DNA from: Folioceros fuciformis | Taxonomy: Eukaryota > Anthocerotophyta > Anthocerotopsida > Anthocerotales | Assembly (NCBI GenBank): GCA_049999805.1 | Contig: JBNGIO010002947.1 | Span: forward strand, 1-48,438 | DNA: 48,438 nt | Reading direction: 5' to 3' | Part shown: one piece after another, positions 1-10,800 of the stretch | Layout of the letters: every line of letters begins with the position of its first letter | How positions within the stretch are numbered: the stretch's first letter is position 1 | The notes under the pieces: generated by a model | What the model was told of the DNA's origin: nothing | The model's database searches: none | What the model saw: only the letters and a program-made list of their open reading frames with translations | Translations under genes and position numbers: made by a program

Positions 1-1021
1 CCATTGTGCATTGTATTATAAGTGGCTCGCTTTTTTGATGGTTTAAGAAGATTAGTGAAGAACAGGTTTCTCAAGAATGATAAGGTTTCGCACTTAATGT
101 CTTCTTTGAAATTAAAAAAATCAAAGAGCTCAGGAAACTTGAGAAATTGTGTTCATGTGCAGTCAAGTAAGCATTGACAAAATATTGGCTTAATTTTTGT
201 AAAATTGTGGAGAATATTGATGACCCATTAATCCATTCCATCCTTGTGTTTAGAAAAACCAAAGCCCCTTTGTCTTCTTTGGATAGGAAAGTTTTCCTTT
301 CTTATGACCTTTTACACGGACAATATTCTTTGTAGTTTACTAGCTAAAAGAATTGTGCATTGTGCCAATCTTGGCTACAACCTTTGTCCTCTTGATATTG
401 GTTTTTAGGGCTTACTTAGGGTTTCTTTAGGGCTTATTCAGGGCTGGTTTAGGACTTATTTAGGGATTCCTTTAGGGTTTATTTAGGGCTTCGTTAGGGC
501 ATATCTTATCACCAGCTAGCATGGCTGGCAGCCACTACTAGCTATGTATATAGTTTTATTATAGATTTACTTAGTACATAATGCCTGGTGGCCTTACCAA
601 GGGCCTCACGAGGCTCCACTACAGCAGAGCACTTGTTGCCAGCCACACTACGGACCCCATATTGTTCGATATCAAAAGCCTAGCAAGCCAAGCACACACA
701 AGACCGTTTCTTTTGCCGATACTAACAAACCCTTAAGAAATCGAAATTAATTCCAAAACCTGCACCAATCTTGAACGTATAATATGTGTGGACAGAGGTC
801 TAAGCGTATTCTCCTCAGGTGGCGAGGTCTACCAGAACTGTGATCACCGACGCGTTGGCGTACTAGCAAGCGCCTGCCTTCCTGCCTCCCTCCCTGCCTG
901 GAGGACGTCGCAAGTAGCAGAGCGAGTGGTGTAGGGCGCAAGCGCCTTTGCGCATTGCGTTGCCGGCGGGGTGGCGCACTCGCCCGCAAGCAGGGGCAGC
1001 CGCAGGGCAGGGCAGATGAGC
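1..1021. other. Intergenic region upstream of the SAP-domain gene
   Basis: The first 700 bases are AT-rich and hold no convincing coding exon on either strand. The only structure I see is the TTAGGG-containing array at 405-499. From about 800 the sequence becomes GC-rich and C/T-rich, and this part probably contains the promoter and 5' leader of the gene starting at 1022. No clear TATA box was found in this stretch. Confidence 0.5.
405..499 (+). repeat. 11-bp degenerate tandem repeat containing TTAGGG
   Basis: TTAGGG or a one-base variant begins at 405, 416, 427, 438, 449, 460, 472, 483 and 494. The period is 11 bp, with one 12-bp step. Five variable, T-rich bases lie between the TTAGGG cores (for example CTTAC, CTTAT, ATTCC). 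The core resembles the plant telomere repeat TTTAGGG, but the 11-bp period does not, so this is a telomere-box-like satellite rather than a true telomere tract. Function is unknown. Confidence 0.8.
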
Positions 1022-2548
1022 ATGGCGGGCAACGGGGGAGGCGCAGCACAGTATCTGCAACACCTGCCCTCTAGGGGCTACTTCTCCACCTGCGTCCCCT
1101 CCTCCACTCCCGTACGTGTGCAGCAATCCTACCCTACCTTCCCCTTCCCCTTCCCTTGCGCTGGCCCTGGCCATGTCCCTGCCCGGGCCTTGTCCCTTCC
1201 TCACGCCGGTCCGCTTGTTGTGTCTGCTCGTTTGCTGTGTCTGCGGGTTGCAGATTGGATGTCCTGAGCGTGCGGTTCCGCAAATTTGGTGTGTCTGGTG
1301 GTGTCCTGTTGTGATGGAGCCGGTTCTCCGTCTGCCGGCCGTGTGTCGGACTGGATGCGGTGTGGATGGATGGCTGGCACGGGCTCGCTCGCAGATTATC
1401 GGTAGTTGGAATCCGCTTATTCTGTGAGCACTTGGTTGTGAGAATACCGTGAGACCGGATGTTGGAGATTCAGGAGGAGGATCATGCCGATCTCTAGGGA
1501 GAGTGCATGTCTAGGGTTGGGTATGGTCTCTTAGGGCTCGAATCCATAGCTCTAGAGATAATGAAAGTTCCGCCCCTGTTGCCTATGAACACAGTGGTCA
1601 TTGAAGCGTTGTAGACGGGTTTCATCCTCGGTCCGTTGTGTGGCAGGGGGGCCTGCGGGTGTACGTTTGCGACCATGACACTGCTCCACCAGGTTGGATG
1701 TGCGATTCGGGGTCATTTACGACTGATCGGCCTTGTAGTGGCTTGTGGTTGACGGTCTAAATTGTTACTTGGTGTTGCAGACGAGCAGCTCATAAGGACT
1801 GATGCCACAAACATTTTGATCAGAGCGCTGACATTGAAGAAAGGAAGAAGCGACCAGAAAGGAAAGGAAGGCAAAGCCAAGGCCTCCGCGGAAGATGGCA
1901 AAGGCAAGAGGTAGGCTCGTTATTCTTGGCATGAGCTATCATGTACTCTTCTTCTCCTACGTGCCATAAGATGTTTCACCTGTTGTGGTGCTCGCACCCG
2001 TTTTGATGTTTCTCTCATTGTCTGTGCAGGCCTGCCGAAGGGCATAGTGATGAGAAAAATCCATCCAAAAGAGCAAATACAGGGTCTAGGAAAGGTGATT
2101 AAGCAATGCCCTTCGTGTATTTTATTTTGTAGGTCCCTGTTTGTTCGTAATGGAGTATCGAAGCTAATGATAGGAACGGACTGTGTGTGTCTCTGCTACA
2201 ACCATGTGGATCCCTGGGCTCTCCTGAGCCCAATTGTTGCTTATTGAAATATTTTTTTGTCACTTTTGAGCTGATCAGAGGTTGACTGGTGTACCTGTGA
2301 GCTTTCCCATTCTTTCAGAGGCTGCATCGAGTCGACCCTCTGACAGGGAGCTACAAAGTTACACAGTAGAGAAACTGAAACAGTTGTTGAAAGAAAAGGG
2401 TCAGCCAGTAAAGGGGAAGAAGGTAGCCCACTCCATCCTGTCTGAATTGCCTTTGGTTTTCCATCAAGTCCGGTTTCAACTTTACATCATTGTGCTCTTC
2501 CTTACTGTTCAGGATGAACTCATCACACGCCTAAAGCGGCATTTATGA
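1022..2548 (+). CDS. Small SAP-domain nuclear protein (putative nucleic-acid binding)
   Basis: Six exons: 1022-1111, 1647-1692, 1781-1910, 2030-2094, 2319-2422 and 2513-2548, giving 156 residues. All junctions are GT-AG and the phases close. The N-terminus (MAGNGGGAAQYLQHLPSRGY) and the second-exon stretch LRVYVCDHDTAPPDEQLIRT fit a small plant family that I remember as conserved, single-SAP proteins. A Lys/Ser-rich basic middle (about residues 70-110) looks like a nuclear localisation region. The C-terminal 35 residues (LQSYTVEKLKQLLKEKG, then VKGKKDELITRLKRHL) form a complete SAP helix-extension-helix motif. SAP motifs bind AT-rich DNA or RNA in chromatin and RNA-processing proteins; the exact role of this family is unknown to me. 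The 46-nt second exon is very short, but it is required to restore the frame and carries the most conserved residues. Confidence 0.88.
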
Positions 2549-4250
2549 CTATACATTGGTTTGGTCGCTGGAAGGTTCTGCTATTTTGTTGGATCAAGTG
2601 ACCTCAGCTGGCGTAAGTCAAATTTGGTGACTGTACATACAAGCAGAGCGTGCTCCTCAGTTCGAGATGTCTGAGAGATGGCAGTACCCCATGGAGTCTT
2701 TCCATTTACAGGGATTTCTAGGGCACTCTGCCGGACGTGTTTCATGATAGTAGTGTTGTTACCAGGGAGGCTCTCAAGGGATGAAACCACACGCTGCTGC
2801 CACGCAGTTCGTTCATGTTTGACTGCTAGATGGTCTTCCAGGTCTAAAGTTACGTGTACATCAAACTTGACAGGGCTAGAGACTTCAGTGTATCTGCGAC
2901 TGTTCTAACACATTGAGTTCATTTTAACCTCTGGTGGCAGTAAGGATTGCCACCAACTACACTACATAACGGTACTTGCAAAGGAGACCGCGCGTGTGTT
3001 CTCGATTCCCGGCGTTCGAGGTGTTGATGTGGACACCACTTTGTACTTCTTCCGAACGTGATGTTGAGAGCTATGTATCCGGTAACGTTTTTGTGGTACT
3101 GCTCCACTGCTGGGCTTGGTGGCTGCTAAAGAGGTATGTGTTTGCCCAGGAAAAGCAACCTTACCTTAAGCAATGCGCAGAGGAGCCGGCGGGTGCAGAT
3201 TGTTCCAACATGGTTTTGTGCTGTGCATTGCCGACGTCGATCGGCTGGAGGATCTCTGCTACGTGCATTTTCTTGGAGGCACGCGACAGAATGTGCCTCT
3301 AAGGCTTTGTCTTTGTTAAACATCGATTCACGCGGGGATTGCGGCCTGCCTCCGACAAGTACCGGACCACAATCGCTCGGCACAATGAATCACGCCTTCT
3401 TTTAGATATGTAGAATCGCGATCCAATGCGAGACTCCTGGTCAGACGTGACGACTGAGAGCACCAGCCTGGCTACTCACACTTGCGTCTTCACCAGGATT
3501 CCAACCGTCTGTAGCAGCCCGCGATCAGAGTCGACCAGGACTCAGCATGCCTTCATGCACGGACAAGCCTTGGAAATATGACCGCTCAACATGCTGTAGC
3601 ACACAGTCTCGCTCTCCGTCGCATTCTGTATACACGTACGTGCTTTCTTCGCCAGGCGGGGAACTGGAGCCAGATTCTGTTTTCAATCAGAACGTTCCAT
3701 TCTTAGACGACTTGGGAAACGTAACGATGGCGGCTATGGCGACACCGACTTCCCGATTTGAGATTTTGAATTCAAAGAGACATTTCTGGCTGCCGAGTTG
3801 CCGAATGCCCTGGAACTAAACTACAAATTCGTTTACTTACCAACGTCATCACTACTGGCTTGATGTTTCACTATCCCTCCTAAGGAGACCTGATCGCTAC
3901 CTGACCTGGCAGTATACGATCTTCTTGAAGCTGGTCTTTCTGGTGGGGGCGTGGGACGTGTGGATCTTGTGAACGAGCTCCTGGACAGATGCGAACGTGT
4001 TCGGGAATGGTGGCAGGAGGAGCTCTCCACGACATTCGAAATCAGGCCTGGGGATTGCTCGTTTGGCTGGGGTGCTTGCAGACTGTGCCAAGGCGTGCAA
4101 ATCAAATCATGTGACTGACTGGCCTCTTCAAGAACTGAATACAAGGACGGGGAATATGATGACAGGGGCAGCATGCTGTTGTTAGGTATGCGGTGCGTGC
4201 CCATGGTGAGCTGTGCGGCCTGAGGTCTTGAAGCAGCGTCTTGTATATTT
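2549..4250. other. Intergenic region, no gene supported
   Basis: This holds the 3' UTR of the SAP gene and about 1.5 kb of mixed-composition DNA. Several open frames of 60-160 codons exist on both strands, but none shows a recognisable domain, and their composition is Arg/Ser/Cys-rich as expected of chance frames. The longest (minus, 3833-4315) is Ser/Thr/His-rich without any motif. I see no tRNA-like or long repeat structure. Confidence 0.45.
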
Positions 4251-5456
4251 ATGGTGTGGCGAGGTGAATTCGTAGTAATCGTCATGGAATCGTGGATCGA
4301 GCAATTGCGCCTCACTTGGAAGGCTGCCCGTGAAGCCTTGCCTGTTGCTCAGGGGTACAGCGCTTACAAATTAGAGATGTTATTACACTCCCCGAGCTCT
4401 TCGAGCTGGGCTGTTTCGACGCACAGGTTACATGCAATCGTCCAGGAAGTCCTTGGGCCAGACGTGTTTCCGGGCCAAGCTGCGTTGAAAGAACTGCGAC
4501 AGTGTTCTGACATTGCACAATCTACCGGCTGCATTTGCACGGATACGTTGAACCAATTATTTGCAACACAATGGAATGTGGTTCCCACGGCACTAGATCT
4601 AGAGCATGATCCTGGCCCCAGTTTTGAGGATTATAGCAATTCTATGATGCTGGAGCTAGAGTCTTCAAATTTTCCCTTGTCTACGGAAAGCGCAGACCCA
4701 ACGGCTTACGGCGATATGGAGCCGGTTGCCGTTGAGCAAGCGCCTGGAACGCTCTCTCTGGACAATCTCACACAGACAGTAGCCGGGGAGAAATGGCAGG
4801 TGTCGGAGCCCGAACCCGCCACAGAAGCCGGGGAGAAATGGCAGATGTCGGAGGCCGAGATCGCCGCAGAAGCCGGGGAGAAACGGCAGATGTCGGAGCC
4901 CGAGCCCGAGCCCGAGCCCGCCGAAGACCTCCCACTGACGCAGCCACCTTACATTACTACCCATACGTTTCCCTGGGAAGGTGCAATTGATGACGTGGAT
5001 CTGGAGCAGCAACATGGTTCTCCAGGCCATTCTACAGATGATGAGCCGATTAAGGTTCCAGTGACGGGAGACAGTTGCCCTGGACCGATTCACAGCCCCG
5101 TTGGTGATTCATTTCCTGTTGTTGCAGATGGCAAGCTTGGTGATTCACAGTCCACAGCTCATAGCGACTCTTCTGATTCATGGTCTACAGCTTGTAGCCA
5201 GTTTTCTGGTTCATGGTTTCAGCTAGATGACGGATCTCCATGTTCATGGTCTACAGCTGATGGCGAGCCTTCTGATTCATGGTCCGTATCACAAGACAGC
5301 GAGGCTTCTGGTCTCCTGTCTTCATGCTCTAGACAGGACAGCGAGTCTTCTGTTGAAATTGACAGCGAGACTTATGTGTCATGTGAATCATGTGTGGATA
5401 GCGAGTCTTCTGATTCGCAGTCCGGCTCGGATGACACCGAACATTCGTTTCTTTGA
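4251..5456 (+). CDS. Unrecognised intronless acidic protein with internal repeats
   Basis: A single open frame of 401 residues; the Met at 4284 is an equally good start. I do not recognise it. The first ~140 residues look like a normal folded sequence, with a Trp/Leu-rich start and a segment resembling a helical domain. Then follow three 15-residue repeats of the type AGEKWQMSEPEPxxE at about residues 177-222. The last ~130 residues are Ser/Asp-rich with repeated SDSW/STA/SGSW phrases and end in an acidic tail. There is no signal peptide, membrane segment or nucleic-acid-binding motif. It could be a lineage-specific nuclear or transcription-related protein, or a long non-functional frame. The length of the frame and the amino-acid-level repeats argue for real coding sequence. 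Confidence 0.5.
   Translation: MVWRGEFVVIVMESWIEQLRLTWKAAREALPVAQGYSAYKLEMLLHSPSSSSWAVSTHRLHAIVQEVLGPDVFPGQAALKELRQCSDIAQSTGCICTDTLNQLFATQWNVVPTALDLEHDPGPSFEDYSNSMMLELESSNFPLSTESADPTAYGDMEPVAVEQAPGTLSLDNLTQTVAGEKWQVSEPEPATEAGEKWQMSEAEIAAEAGEKRQMSEPEPEPEPAEDLPLTQPPYITTHTFPWEGAIDDVDLEQQHGSPGHSTDDEPIKVPVTGDSCPGPIHSPVGDSFPVVADGKLGDSQSTAHSDSSDSWSTACSQFSGSWFQLDDGSPCSWSTADGEPSDSWSVSQDSEASGLLSSCSRQDSESSVEIDSETYVSCESCVDSESSDSQSGSDDTEHSFL
4782..4916 (+). repeat. Three 45-bp tandem repeats inside the acidic ORF
   Basis: GCCGGGGAGAAA begins at 4782, 4827 and 4872, exactly 45 bp apart, so each copy adds 15 codons in frame. The third copy runs into a short GAGCCC-type hexanucleotide expansion encoding Glu-Pro. 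An in-frame period with few substitutions indicates recent expansion within a translated sequence. Confidence 0.85.
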
Positions 5457-6121
5457 CATAGCCAATTACTTGAAGGCAGGAGACATCATTGAATTGGCAT
5501 TTGAATTGGATGAAGCATCACCATTGGTGAATCGGTTAGGAACCAATTGGAAATGACGCATATTACATTCTTCCACAAGCGTTACATACAAGACTCAATT
5601 TATCATCCACTAGCTTAAAATTTCCTGACTGATTTTGAAATCGTTAAGAGTAGTTTTTTTGAAGACAACATAATAAACTATTTCATATATATGTGCATTT
5701 CTTTTTCCATAAGCAACTAAATCTTCGTCTGCGGGCTTTTTTAAATCTTCATATCCTTTAAATTTTCAGAGATGACGAAATCCATACTTTGTGATAGCCT
5801 GGTTACGAATAAAAAATAGGAGGCATGGAAACGACATGGGTTTGTAGTGGTCGCTGCCGGGACAAGCTCGGGTGCAGTGGTGCCAGCTTTCTCATAATGC
5901 GCTCTGAAGATGCTAAAGATGGAAAGACTTTCCCAGCTTAAAAAACCACAAAGCCATTACTGCTCCGAAGCTGTGGACAAGTGGAGAATGGGGTACGGAA
6001 AGCTCATAGAATCTGGCCCATCTGGGAAATTTGTGTCCAGGAGGATGATTTACAAAGAGAGCACTGTACAAGCACATGTCCAGCGGAGGAAGGGAAACAG
6101 GTCTGCCAAGTTGCCGAACCG
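5457..6121. other. Intergenic region between convergent genes
   Basis: From 5560 to 5830 the sequence is AT-rich, with no exon recognised. From 5880 to 6121 it becomes mixed and probably includes the 3' UTR of the minus-strand rhodanese gene, whose stop codon is at 6124-6122. Short plus-strand frames around 5910-6238 are antisense to the last rhodanese exon and were not called. Confidence 0.45.
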
Positions 6122-7590
6122 CTACTCTTCTTTGGGGAAGACGGGCAAGTCCTCCTCAAACCATGTTCGAAGACCGTTGTCAAGGTGCAGGATGTTGGTG
6201 TATCCGTCCAGGGTCAGCAGATAAGCAGCGATCAATGACCTGCGCAAAACAAAGGTACCATGTGTCCCATAAGCAAGCAGTGCAGAAGCAGGGACCAATC
6301 CTGAGACGCGCCTCTATCCTGCCTGCCTGCCTGACTGCCTGCCTTACCTGGACTGGACTCCATCTGTTAGATTTGGACTCGGCTTCAATGTACCGCCAGA
6401 TGCACAAACAACAATGATCTTGGCATCCTTGCCCAACTTGGCGTTCACTTCTGCCAATCAAAACCACATCAGGGACATGAGAAGGAGTCAGGGAAATACC
6501 TTGATTCTTTGCCCTCTGCCAGGGCTGGCGTGGCTTTTGTGGTTCCGCCCATGTCGCAGGCGACAATGAGCGGCGACTCCTTGGAGAACTTTGCATTAGT
6601 CTCTGATGAGAGAACATGGCACATCATTTCATGTGCCTTTCCTTTCATCAGCCCTGCCCGGGCCCGGCCTCTTGGGCTTGTGTGTATATGTTGCGTGTAA
6701 ATGAATGGCTGCAGATGGCATACCTTTGACGAAGTCTGGATTTTCCTCTGTGCCTTCGAAGATTCCGAAAAAGGCAAAGGCAGCACGGCGGGCGATGTCC
6801 CATGCAGTCCACTCTTTGATCAGCCGGTACACTTGCACGTTCACTGCACCCTCGGGATGGGACTGAGCAAATGCCCCTTCCGGCCTAACATCCAGAAGGG
6901 TGTACCCTTGCTCTTGCGTCAGTCTGAATGCTTCCTTGGCTCGCACAGACCGCACCTGGCCAGCATCCGGAGACGTGAAAAATGCTGCTCTCCGGTGCAG
7001 AGGCGCAAAATTGTAACCAAAATGCAATTACCAACCTTGTTCTTCAGCAGAGCTTCCCGCTTCGTTCGCCACTCTGTCTCGGCTGCCGAAAATGCACACG
7101 GACCACGTCAGGGAACAACGAGCTTGCCGAAATTCAGGGTCATCCACACATATCGTCCTCGCCGAAGCTCACCAGGGGACTTGGCAGGGCCTGCCGCAAT
7201 GGCAGCCACATGAAGAGGTCGCCAAGGGGCCCGCACGCTGCTGTCCCTCCTGCTGGTCAGCTGCCTTGAGCAGAAGCCTCTGGACACGGGGGGCAACAGA
7301 GAGGAGGAAGCTGCAGCGGCAGGGGAAGCAGAAAGGGCGGAATGGGAACTGGCCAAAGCTGCAGCAGACTGGAGCGTGGCTGAATGCACGGCCGAGAATG
7401 CCATCTCCTTCACCGTTCGAGCTGAGACTCGGACTGGCGAGACAGAGGCAAGACCGGGCTCTCCCGAGACTTTTCCCTTCAAGTTAGGACTTGAAATGGA
7501 GAGAGAGGAAGACCCACCTCTATTTGTGCTGTGCAATCTGGATGAGCAGGAGATCTTTAGTGCTCCATCTGCCTCTAAGATTGAGGCCAT
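6122..7590 (-). CDS. STR9: Chloroplast rhodanese-like protein, STR9 type, with duplicated active-site exon
   Basis: Exons in transcript order: 7590-7173, 7082-7036, 6955-6724, then either 6602-6500 (exon 4) or 6450-6348 (exon 4'), then 6239-6122. Either form gives 305 residues with all phases closed. Residues 1-~130 are Ser/Ala/Arg-rich and look like a plastid transit peptide. The mature part matches the STR9 family: TEWRTKREALLKNKVRSV, then LLDVRPEGAFAQSHPEGAVN, YRLIKEWTAWDIARR and FAFFGIFEGTEENPDFVK, a Cys loop, and SLIAAYLLTLDGYTNILHL near the end. The rhodanese Cys loop is IVACDMGGTTK from exon 4 or IVVCASGGTLK from exon 4'. Rhodanese-fold proteins transfer sulfane sulfur or act as redox/scaffold proteins; the substrate of STR9 is not established. 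The stop of the upstream U-box gene lies 263 bp away on the same strand. Confidence 0.9.
6348..6450 (-). other. Alternative exon 4' of the STR9-like gene (Cys loop version B)
   Basis: Also exactly 103 nt, with acceptor GATTGGCAG, donor GTAAGG, and the same phases as exon 4. It encodes E-V-N-A-K through V-Q-S-R with the loop C-A-S-G-G-T. Its KPSPNL segment is closer than exon 4 to the KPTQNL I remember from Arabidopsis STR9, so this is probably the ancestral-like copy. Only 49 nt (6451-6499) separate it from exon 4. Confidence 0.8.
6500..6602 (-). other. Alternative exon 4 of the STR9-like gene (Cys loop version A)
   Basis: A 103-nt exon with acceptor TCATCAG and donor GTATTT. It begins in phase 1 and ends in phase 2. 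It encodes E-T-N-A-K through K-E-S-R and contains the loop C-D-M-G-G-T. It is the upstream member of a tandem exon pair and shares about 17 of 35 residues with exon 4'. The phase pattern allows direct splicing from exon 3 and to exon 5. Confidence 0.8.
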
Positions 7591-7853
7591 GAAGGTTTGT
7601 GATTGGCCGCCACCAACTGTCTACATACATTCGCTCGGAGCCAGGTGAAAGAATCTTGTAGGCTTTCACAGTCAGAGTAAGAGAGTAACAACCGACTCTC
7701 GCAGACTCAGACTCACCTGGACGCAACTGGTGGATGATAAACTCAGATTCATGGCTTCTCTAATTTACATGTCAAGATTATACAGGACGCCTGCTTCGTG
7801 TCTTCCCTTGGAACGGAAGTAGGGAAACAGGGTCAATAAGTCAGGTGGTTCGA

Positions 7854-10800
7854 CTAGTCAGAGTTCGACACATCGGGACCCTCCTCTCCATCGTTGTCCC
7901 TGAGATGCATCATCGCTTCACTTTCACCTGCATCACTGTCGTTGTCCTCGTCGTGGTTTGGTTTGGAGGCTTCCTTGTCCTGTGGATCCTCACCAAGCTC
8001 TATGTCTTCCTCCTGTCTGCGAGTTGATGAGGGTAAGGGGGCTCCCACACGATTGCTTACCATGGGGGTCGTGGCCACTGGAGTTACGATGGGGACACAT
8101 TCTGGGGTCGGCAGTGTCACAAAAGCTTCTGGGTTGCTGATGAGAGTTGCGTCTTCCGGAGTCTCCTCCTTCATGGAATTTCCATTGGTCCGAGAGTTGT
8201 CCAACAGGGCCAGCTTCGCAGCAACATGTCGCTTTTCCCGCTCTAGGCCTTCTCGGATCGCAACAAGGTCCTGGCGGTTGTGTTGTCGGAGCTGTTTCAC
8301 CATTGCTCCAACCAGTGCCTGGAGCCGGGAAAAACACTGGTCTCAGAAAAGAAGCTACAGGTCGTTCGAAGATCAACGAAAATGCAAGTGAAACCCACCT
8401 CAGCATCCTTTGGGCCATTCGACAGCACCGCATCTGCAGTGGCAAGGGTAGCTGCAGCCGTAAAAGCCACCGGAGACATGCCATCTGCAGTCAACATGGG
8501 AAAATGCTTCTGGAACTCCGGATCCACGTGGAAGGACTCCATTGCGATGCCAGAGTTGGGCCTGGGCTTGGACTGGAGCCACTTGTACACATCCTCATAG
8601 AGTCTTCCCCAAAGAGGGATTAACAGCTCGAAATCACCTGCCTGTCTTGTGGCAGCCAACCGTAAACCCCATTCTTCATCTGACATTCCACCCGCGGAAG
8701 TCAGCAGGAGGCAGCGCCGATATTCTTCAACTCTGCTACTTAATTCCTGCACCCAGTAACATGTGATCTTCATCAACACGACGCCAATATGCCAACCTCC
8801 TCTTAATAAGGCCACCCTCACCGATGAAGGGAAGGAAGTGCGAGGACAGACCACTCACCAGCACTGTGGAACTCTGTTTCACACCCTTTTGCCAGTCCGG
8901 CCGTATCGATCTCCAAGATCTCTCCAGGCAGCTCCATGGTGTCATTCTTTCTAGTTTCAGCAGATCCTTCCTCATCATTCGCAGGATATCCTCAGACCCT
9001 TTGCCTTTGGAGGCATCCTGCAAGCTTTTGATCTCTCCTGCATGCCCGTTAGTCGCAACCTCGGCTTCTTGGTTCTGTTGTATTGGCTGGTCCCCATCTG
9101 AAACCCTTACAGGGGGTTTGCTATCAGGTAACGCTGGTGCTTGCTCTGACATAAGAGCACTAGACGTATCACCCATGAAGGCGCGTCTGCGAAGGCCAGA
9201 GGTATACACCTGGAAAGCAGGACAACAGCTCTGCACGGCTCAGGCAATATCTTTCCTCATTCTCGTTATGGAAATCTCTAACGAGTTACACAATTGCAGA
9301 ATCGGAACGGACTGCTGTACCTTTCTGTAAGGATCTGGATCTGCAAGCACTGTGGATGTGTTGAAAGCACTCCCTCTTGAATGCACAACACTTCTTTTGG
9401 ATCTTGTGGTGAAGCTATCACCCCCTGAATCCTGCTCCCTGCCTCCATCTGGAGGCTCACCTCCTGTTACATCATACCCAGGCTCTCATGATGATGAATG
9501 CTCCACCTGCTGAGCAAATCAAGCACAGGCCACAAGAGGCGACAGAATCTGTTATCTTCACAGAGACACTTGCCTGATTGTGCTAATTTTTGGTCCCTGA
9601 CTGCATCTCGTGCCTCATCTGCAATGTCAACCAGGAGTTTTGAATGCTCTGCTAAACTTTTTGAGCCTGTCCCCTGCACAAAGAACTATCACTAGCTTAA
9701 TGCTAAATGCTGCTAGCGCTCGTGGGAAATGAACCTGGAGCAACGGATTCACTCTCACAAGAGAAGCACACAAAGGACATGCCTGATCTGCCGACACCTC
9801 CCGAGAGGAATTGCTAGACATTCCACTTGGTGAACTGGTGGCTGCTGTTGCCTCCACAGTTCGAGAAACTGATTTACGGGTACTCCTGTTTAATTTCTTT
9901 TGGTAGTCCGTCCTCAAACCTTTAGAGGGCACAAGAGGGGCAGAAGAACCGGCCCGGGTTTCTCGAACTGTAACAGGGCTACTTTCTGGAGATTCCTTAA
10001 AGAAGGATCTTGGTGCAGGTGAAAATGCTCCAGGTGGGGACAGACCTCCTGTTTCTGAGTCGGGGGACACATGAGTATCTGCACGTTGAAAACCAACAAG
10101 GTGAGGACAAAATTTTAACCACATGCTCTGCTCATCAAATACATCAGCCCTCCCCCCGAACAAGCCGATGGGACACCTGGGCCTACCTCCCAACTTTTGT
10201 AAAGATCGATATTGTAATCGGACACTTTCGCCACTATCCACTGTTTGAACCATATACCTGCCAGAAGTGCAACCATCAGCCCTGGCAGAAGTTTCTTGTG
10301 GAGCTTGTGGGTATGAAGGTCCTCACCAGCCATTTAAACATTGTGTTGTGATTACGGCCTCCCGCCCAACAAATCGCTCTGGCGTTCTTTTGTTCCCCTA
10401 CGTACCAAAAGCGAAAACTACAAATTGAAATAAGCCAAAGATTTTTTCAGACAAGCTGCCAACCACCAAGGGCAAATCAATCAAAAGTACCTTGATAAGA
10501 ACTCGGTCACTCACAACGAAGGGGAACTGAACTCCCCTTGGCCTTGAACCGTCAAGAGAATAACTGTCTACAGGGGTGGACGGCTGTTCCTGCGGAGGTA
10601 GACATCCATTGCAGATAACTACGTCAGAAAGGAAAGATAAATCCTAACAGAGTTGCTGCCTCAACAACTGCACGACCACAAGGGCTAGCTAGTAGCAGAA
10701 CGTCCTTGACAAAACGTACCAACTTTGCTAAACAAGCCCGTGAGATATGATAAATGATCAGTGGCTTATACCTGAGAACGATTAGGCCTCTTAGACTCAG

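Noticed and set aside
3833-4315. 160-codon minus-strand frame
   Set aside because: Ser/Thr/His-rich, no family resemblance, no splice partner, and it overlaps the start of the better-supported plus-strand ORF.
8940-9000. Alternative frame in the U-box gene reading NDTMELPGEILEIDTAGLAK
   Set aside because: It needs a 47-nt intron with a poor donor, and its downstream phase does not fit the next exon, whereas the frame used joins in phase 0.
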